NCBI GenBank assembly: GCA_025997155.1
Contig: BNUF01000128.1
Coordinates: 1 to 6,896 of the forward strand
Direction of reading: 5' to 3'
Length of the DNA stretch: 6,896 nt
DNA from: Clostridia bacterium
Lineage (GTDB): Bacteria; Bacillota; Clostridia; Lachnospirales; WQUN01
Of the stretch, positions 5,150 through 6,896 are shown in pieces. Positions within the stretch are counted from its first letter, which is position 1. Each line of letters starts with the position of its first letter. The notes beneath the pieces were generated by a model. The model was not told where the DNA came from. It did not search any database and saw only the letters and a program-made list of their open reading frames with translations. The position numbers and the translations under genes are program-made.

Positions 5150-5698
5150 TTAAAGAGAGTTAAATTTACTTTTTTTACTTTTGGTTTTTGGTTTGGTTTT
5201 TGGTTCGGGTTTCGGGATTACTTTAAGTATTGTTTCTATAACAAGTATAAGCTGCTCCTCAGTGAGTTGTTTTTTTAGCAGATACGGCATCAGTTCGTAA
5301 ATCATCGCGTCTTCGGAAGACGGCAGGTTGAGCTTCGTCAAGGCGTTATCGAATTTCACCTCGGCGGCAGCGTCATAGTTTTCGAGTATGTTTACGATGC
5401 GCGAGTAGTCCTCTGCGTTATAGGTGTCGGGTTTAGGAAAATCCGCGCCGTCAACTACATAATTTTCGTTGTTTTCGTAATCATCGTGAGACAATAGGTA
5501 TTCGTCTATTGCGTCTTCGATTGCGTCGCATATACGCCACAGGTACGCGTTATCTGTTTCGTATGGTTTTTGGTTGTAGTCGCTTAACGCGCATAAACCG
5601 CCGACGGCGGAATATTTTTTAATTAAGCCGCTTACATATTCGTCGATTTCTTTTTCATAAACTGTTTTAAGTTTTTCTAGGTTGTCGAACTCAATCAT
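5150..5698 (-). CDS. Hypothetical acidic protein with basic Lys/Pro tail
   Basis: A 182-residue protein I do not recognise. The ATG at 5696-5698 follows a strong AAGGGGGG ribosome site. Residues 1-30 look like an amphipathic, Lys/Glu-rich helix (possible coiled coil); 50-150 are helical and acidic, with DAIEDAIDEYLLSHDD (58-73) and NYVVDGADFPKPDTY (79-93); 132-161 are a hydrophobic helix pair. From 162 the chain becomes PKPEPKTKPKTKSKKSKF, a basic Pro/Lys repeat encoded by low-complexity DNA (TGGTTTTTGGTTTGG on the plus strand). No signal peptide, membrane segment or catalytic motif is visible. It has its own promoter and terminator and follows, on the same strand, a 19-codon ORF and the gene broken by the IS. 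A basic tail could contact nucleic acid or a phospholipid surface; this is speculation. Confidence 0.7.
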   Translation of the reverse strand: MIEFDNLEKLKTVYEKEIDEYVSGLIKKYSAVGGLCALSDYNQKPYETDNAYLWRICDAIEDAIDEYLLSHDDYENNENYVVDGADFPKPDTYNAEDYSRIVNILENYDAAAEVKFDNALTKLNLPSSEDAMIYELMPYLLKKQLTEEQLILVIETILKVIPKPEPKTKPKTKSKKSKFNSL

Positions 5699-5728
5699 GA
5701 TTTGCCCCCCTTTTTGCTTATTTGTAAT

Positions 5729-5757
5729 ATTTTACTACATGTAGCTAAGTTTTTCAA
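5729..5757 (-). promoter_or_regulatory. Promoter of the 182-residue protein, with palindrome in the spacer
   Basis: On the minus strand TTGAAA (5752-5757), a 17-bp spacer and TAAAAT (5729-5734) form a strong vegetative promoter starting near 5722, about 24 bases before the ATG. The spacer holds a perfect 10-bp palindrome CTACATGTAG (5735-5744), abutting the -10 and in a position where a bound dimer would block RNA polymerase. Confidence 0.65.
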
Positions 5758-5770
5758 GTATAATTGTAAT

Positions 5771-5830
5771 TTAAAGTAGTCTTGTATCGAAGTAGAGGGG
5801 CATATCGAGTTTCGCCGCTAAATCGTGCAT
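5771..5830 (-). CDS. 19-residue ORF, possibly truncated (MHDLAAKLDMPLYFDTRLL)
   Basis: ATG at 5828-5830, stop TAA at 5771-5773, with AAGGAAG (5838-5844 on the plus strand) 7 bases upstream. It starts 4 bases after the stop codon of the IS-interrupted gene, so the two were an operon. The start is well formed, but 19 residues is very short, and the sequence after it is AT-rich intergenic DNA carrying the next promoter. I think it is the head of a longer protein whose body was deleted, although a real micro-protein is possible. No function can be assigned. Confidence 0.45.
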   Translation of the reverse strand: MHDLAAKLDMPLYFDTRLL

Positions 5831-5834
5831 AAAA

Positions 5835-5868
5835 TCACTTCCTTAATTGTTGATTAAGTTGCGCCTCA
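5835..5868 (-). pseudogene. 3' end of the gene split by the IS5-type element
   Basis: After joining across the IS, the minus strand gives CTT GAG GCG CAA CTT AAT ... AGG AAG TGA, i.e. (ALE)AQLNQQLRK and a stop at 5835-5837. The heptad pattern continues the coiled coil of the fragment at 6744-6895, and the last bases include the ribosome site of the next ORF. Confidence 0.7.
5866..5868. repeat. Target site duplication TCA (left)
   Basis: TCA directly left of the IS tip, matching TCA at 6744-6746. A TNA target agrees with the IS427/IS1031 type groups of the IS5 family. Confidence 0.75.
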
Positions 5869-5887
5869 GAGCCTGTCTAAAATCTTC

Positions 5888-5917
5888 TTGCGTGGAAACA
5901 GAGAGGTATGGTAAAAT
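5888..5917 (+). promoter_or_regulatory. Probable internal promoter of the IS transposase
   Basis: TAAAAT at 5912-5917 preceded by TG one base upstream (TGGTAAAAT, extended -10). The -35 is poor (TTGCGT, 5888-5893, 18-bp spacer), in line with low basal transposase expression. Confidence 0.4.
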
Positions 5918-5950
5918 AATCATACGAACTATCACAAGGAGATGAACGAT

Positions 5951-6735
5951 ATGCGTCAACCCTACCCGAGCGATGTCACCCGCGAGCAATTCGCCTTGAT
6001 TGAAGGAGACCTCAAGTCCGCTAAAAAGTCAACAAAACCGCGCGTTGTTGACCTTTATGAGATATTCTGCGCCGTACTCTACGTTGTGAAAAATGGTTGT
6101 ACTTGGCGGGCGTTGCCTCACGATTTTCCGAGTTGGAAACTCGTTTACTATTACTACGCCGTGTGGACGAAAAAGGGTGGCGACGTTTCAACGCTTGACT
6201 TTTGCTTGGCGAAGATGGTCGATTTAACAAGATATTCAGCGGAGCGCAACCCTTTGCCGAGCTTGCTTATCGTTGATTCAAAAAGTATTCAAAACGCCGA
6301 TACTGCTCGTGAAAAAGGTTATGACGCGGGAAAAAAACTTCAGGCATAAAAATACATATAGCCGTCGATGTACTCGGCTTGCCCTACGTGCTTTGCACGA
6401 CAACGGCGAACGTAACCGACCGAAACGGCGCGGTCTTGATGTTTTCACAGTCCGATTTGCAATTACCTACGCTTAAAAAAATCTTGTGCGACGGCGGGTA
6501 CACGGGCGAGGACTTTGCCCTTAAAATCAAGTCGTTAACTGGTGCGGAAGTTGAAATCGCAAAACGCTCGGAATTACACAAGTTCGCGGTAATCCCCAAA
6601 AGGTGGGTTGTAGAGCGGACCTTCGCTTGGCTGGACAAATGCCGCCGCTTGTGGAAAAACTGCGAGCGCCTACTTGTAAATACTTTGAATATGATTAAAC
6701 TGGCTCTCCTCTCGGTATTATTGAGGAGATTTTAG
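5951..6735 (+). CDS. IS5-type DDE transposase, full length by -1 frameshift
   Basis: The first frame runs from ATG 5951 to TAA 6347-6349 (132 residues); the second, -1, frame carries on to the TAG at 6733-6735. I place the start at 5951 (MRQPYPSDVT, 9 bases after AAGGAG at 5936-5941); the in-frame ATG at 5942 touches that site and is too close. Slipping on A7 at 6331-6337 joins GYDAGKK directly to TSGIKIHIAVDVLGLPYVL, exactly the family's continuous sequence, giving 261 residues. The N-terminal domain has the WRALPHDFPSW..VYYY motif; the DDE triad is Asp109 (LIVDSKSI), Asp181 (CDGGYTG) and Glu222 (WVVERTFAW, followed by K/R..R..E). Transposase catalyses cut/strand transfer at the IS ends. A stop inside the IS right tip ends it. 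Confidence 0.85.
6331..6337 (+). promoter_or_regulatory. A7 slippery site for programmed -1 frameshifting
   Basis: Zero-frame codons are GGA AAA AAA CTT, so the heptamer is A-AAA-AAA, a classic bacterial -1 slip site. AAAGG (to 6318) lies 12 bases upstream at the spacing of a stimulatory Shine-Dalgarno. A small hairpin AGCCG/CGGCT (6360-6364, 6375-6379) is 22 bases downstream, somewhat far. A simple one-base mutation would look the same, but the long A-run favours programming. Confidence 0.65.
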
Positions 6736-6743
6736 ACAGGTTC

Positions 6744-6746
6744 TCA
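6744..6746. repeat. Target site duplication TCA (right)
   Basis: TCA directly right of the IS tip, equal to 5866-5868. Confidence 0.75.
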
Positions 6747-6895
6747 AGTGCGGCAACCCTCGCGGTTAGTGCCTGAACCGCACCCCAAAGGGTCGGGAGT
6801 GCCTCTGTCATAGTGATTTCCTTGACATTCTCCATAAGGAAATTTCTAGGCGTTTCGCCGTCCTCTTCGTACAGCTGCTCGCCGTCAGAATCTAG
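6744..6895 (-). pseudogene. 5' side of the IS-interrupted gene, phage-type protein C-terminus (tentative)
   Basis: The minus strand is open from the window edge: LDSDGEQLYEEDGETPRNFL, MENVKEITMTEALPTLWGAV, then QALTARVAALE up to the IS. Leu and Val/Ala residues in QALTARVAALEAQLNQQL (across the IS) fall in heptads, a coiled coil typical of trimeric or dimeric structural proteins. The joined end is 60 residues of a protein whose head lies outside the window. Short acidic C-termini with such a coil, followed by tiny overlapping-type genes, recall the tail end of prophage structural operons, but I do not recognise the family and the phage label is an inference. With the IS in place the frame reads on into IS DNA. 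Confidence 0.5.
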
Positions 6896-6896
6896 C

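Larger units (their letters stand above)
5869..6743 (+). mobile_element. Complete 875-bp IS5-type insertion sequence
   Basis: Left tip GAGCCTGTCTAAAATC (5869-5884) and right tip GATTTTAGACAGGTTC (6728-6743) are inverted with 15 of 16 matches. A TCA target repeat flanks both sides. The inside is filled by one DDE transposase written in two overlapping frames, oriented opposite to the interrupted gene. The transposase stop codon lies within the right tip. All catalytic residues are present and the frame break is at a slippery run, so the element could still be active. Size, TNA target and split frame fit the IS427 group; the group name is inferred. Confidence 0.9.

Noticed and set aside
6384..6638. 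Minus-strand 84-codon frame inside the IS
   Set aside because: Antisense to the conserved second half of the transposase; no start signals.

Overview
The window looks like an accessory, transposon-scarred stretch of a low-G+C Firmicutes genome, most likely a clostridial relative. The support is AT-rich intergenic DNA, strong AGGAGG-type ribosome binding sites, a secreted protein carrying a copper-amine-oxidase-N-like domain, a small Xre/Cro-type HTH regulator, and IS630, zinc-ribbon (IS1595-like) and IS5-type transposase sequences. No genus can be named from this evidence.

Left part (1-2850): the first 76 bases are the start of an IS630-type transposase reading leftward out of the window, probably with its IS tip near 153. 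A promoter-rich non-coding stretch follows, then a zinc-ribbon transposase N-terminus with no catalytic domain (459-755). Next is the best-preserved host-type gene, 895-2775: a signal-peptide protein with a class-3-lipase-like alpha/beta-hydrolase domain, a copper-amine-oxidase-N/stalk-type domain and an unrecognised C-terminal domain. A bidirectional terminator closes it.

Middle part (2850-4292): a convergent gene has lost its 5' end (2850-3353, C-terminal remnant of a PD-(D/E)XK/Rpn-like family, tentative). Its break lies in a set of 22-bp TGTAAAAT..CGCG repeats. Four units read leftward and three read rightward, with their TGT tips facing each other across 116 bp. A 58-bp segment is duplicated around the right-hand array. 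After this come about 600 non-coding bases with a perfect 20-bp inverted repeat 159 bp apart, a third related copy, a short hairpin and three 10-bp tandem repeats. This is the least explained part of the window.

Right-middle part (4292-5149): a well-expressed-looking pair, a small HTH regulator overlapping by 13 bp a SNF2/DEAD-type helicase. The helicase stops after 94 residues, just past the Walker A motif, so only the head of a larger cassette (defence-like by analogy) remains. A perfect 15-bp terminator hairpin lies downstream.

Right part (5150-6896): a leftward gene set. It comprises an interrupted gene ending in a coiled coil, a 19-codon ORF with a good ribosome binding site, and a 182-residue acidic protein of unknown function with its own strong promoter. 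A complete 875-bp IS5-type element (5869-6743) sits in the first of these. It has 16-bp terminal repeats, a TCA target duplication and a DDE transposase split over two frames at an A7 slippery run. Removing the IS and one TCA restores a continuous reading frame ending 4 bp before the 19-codon ORF.
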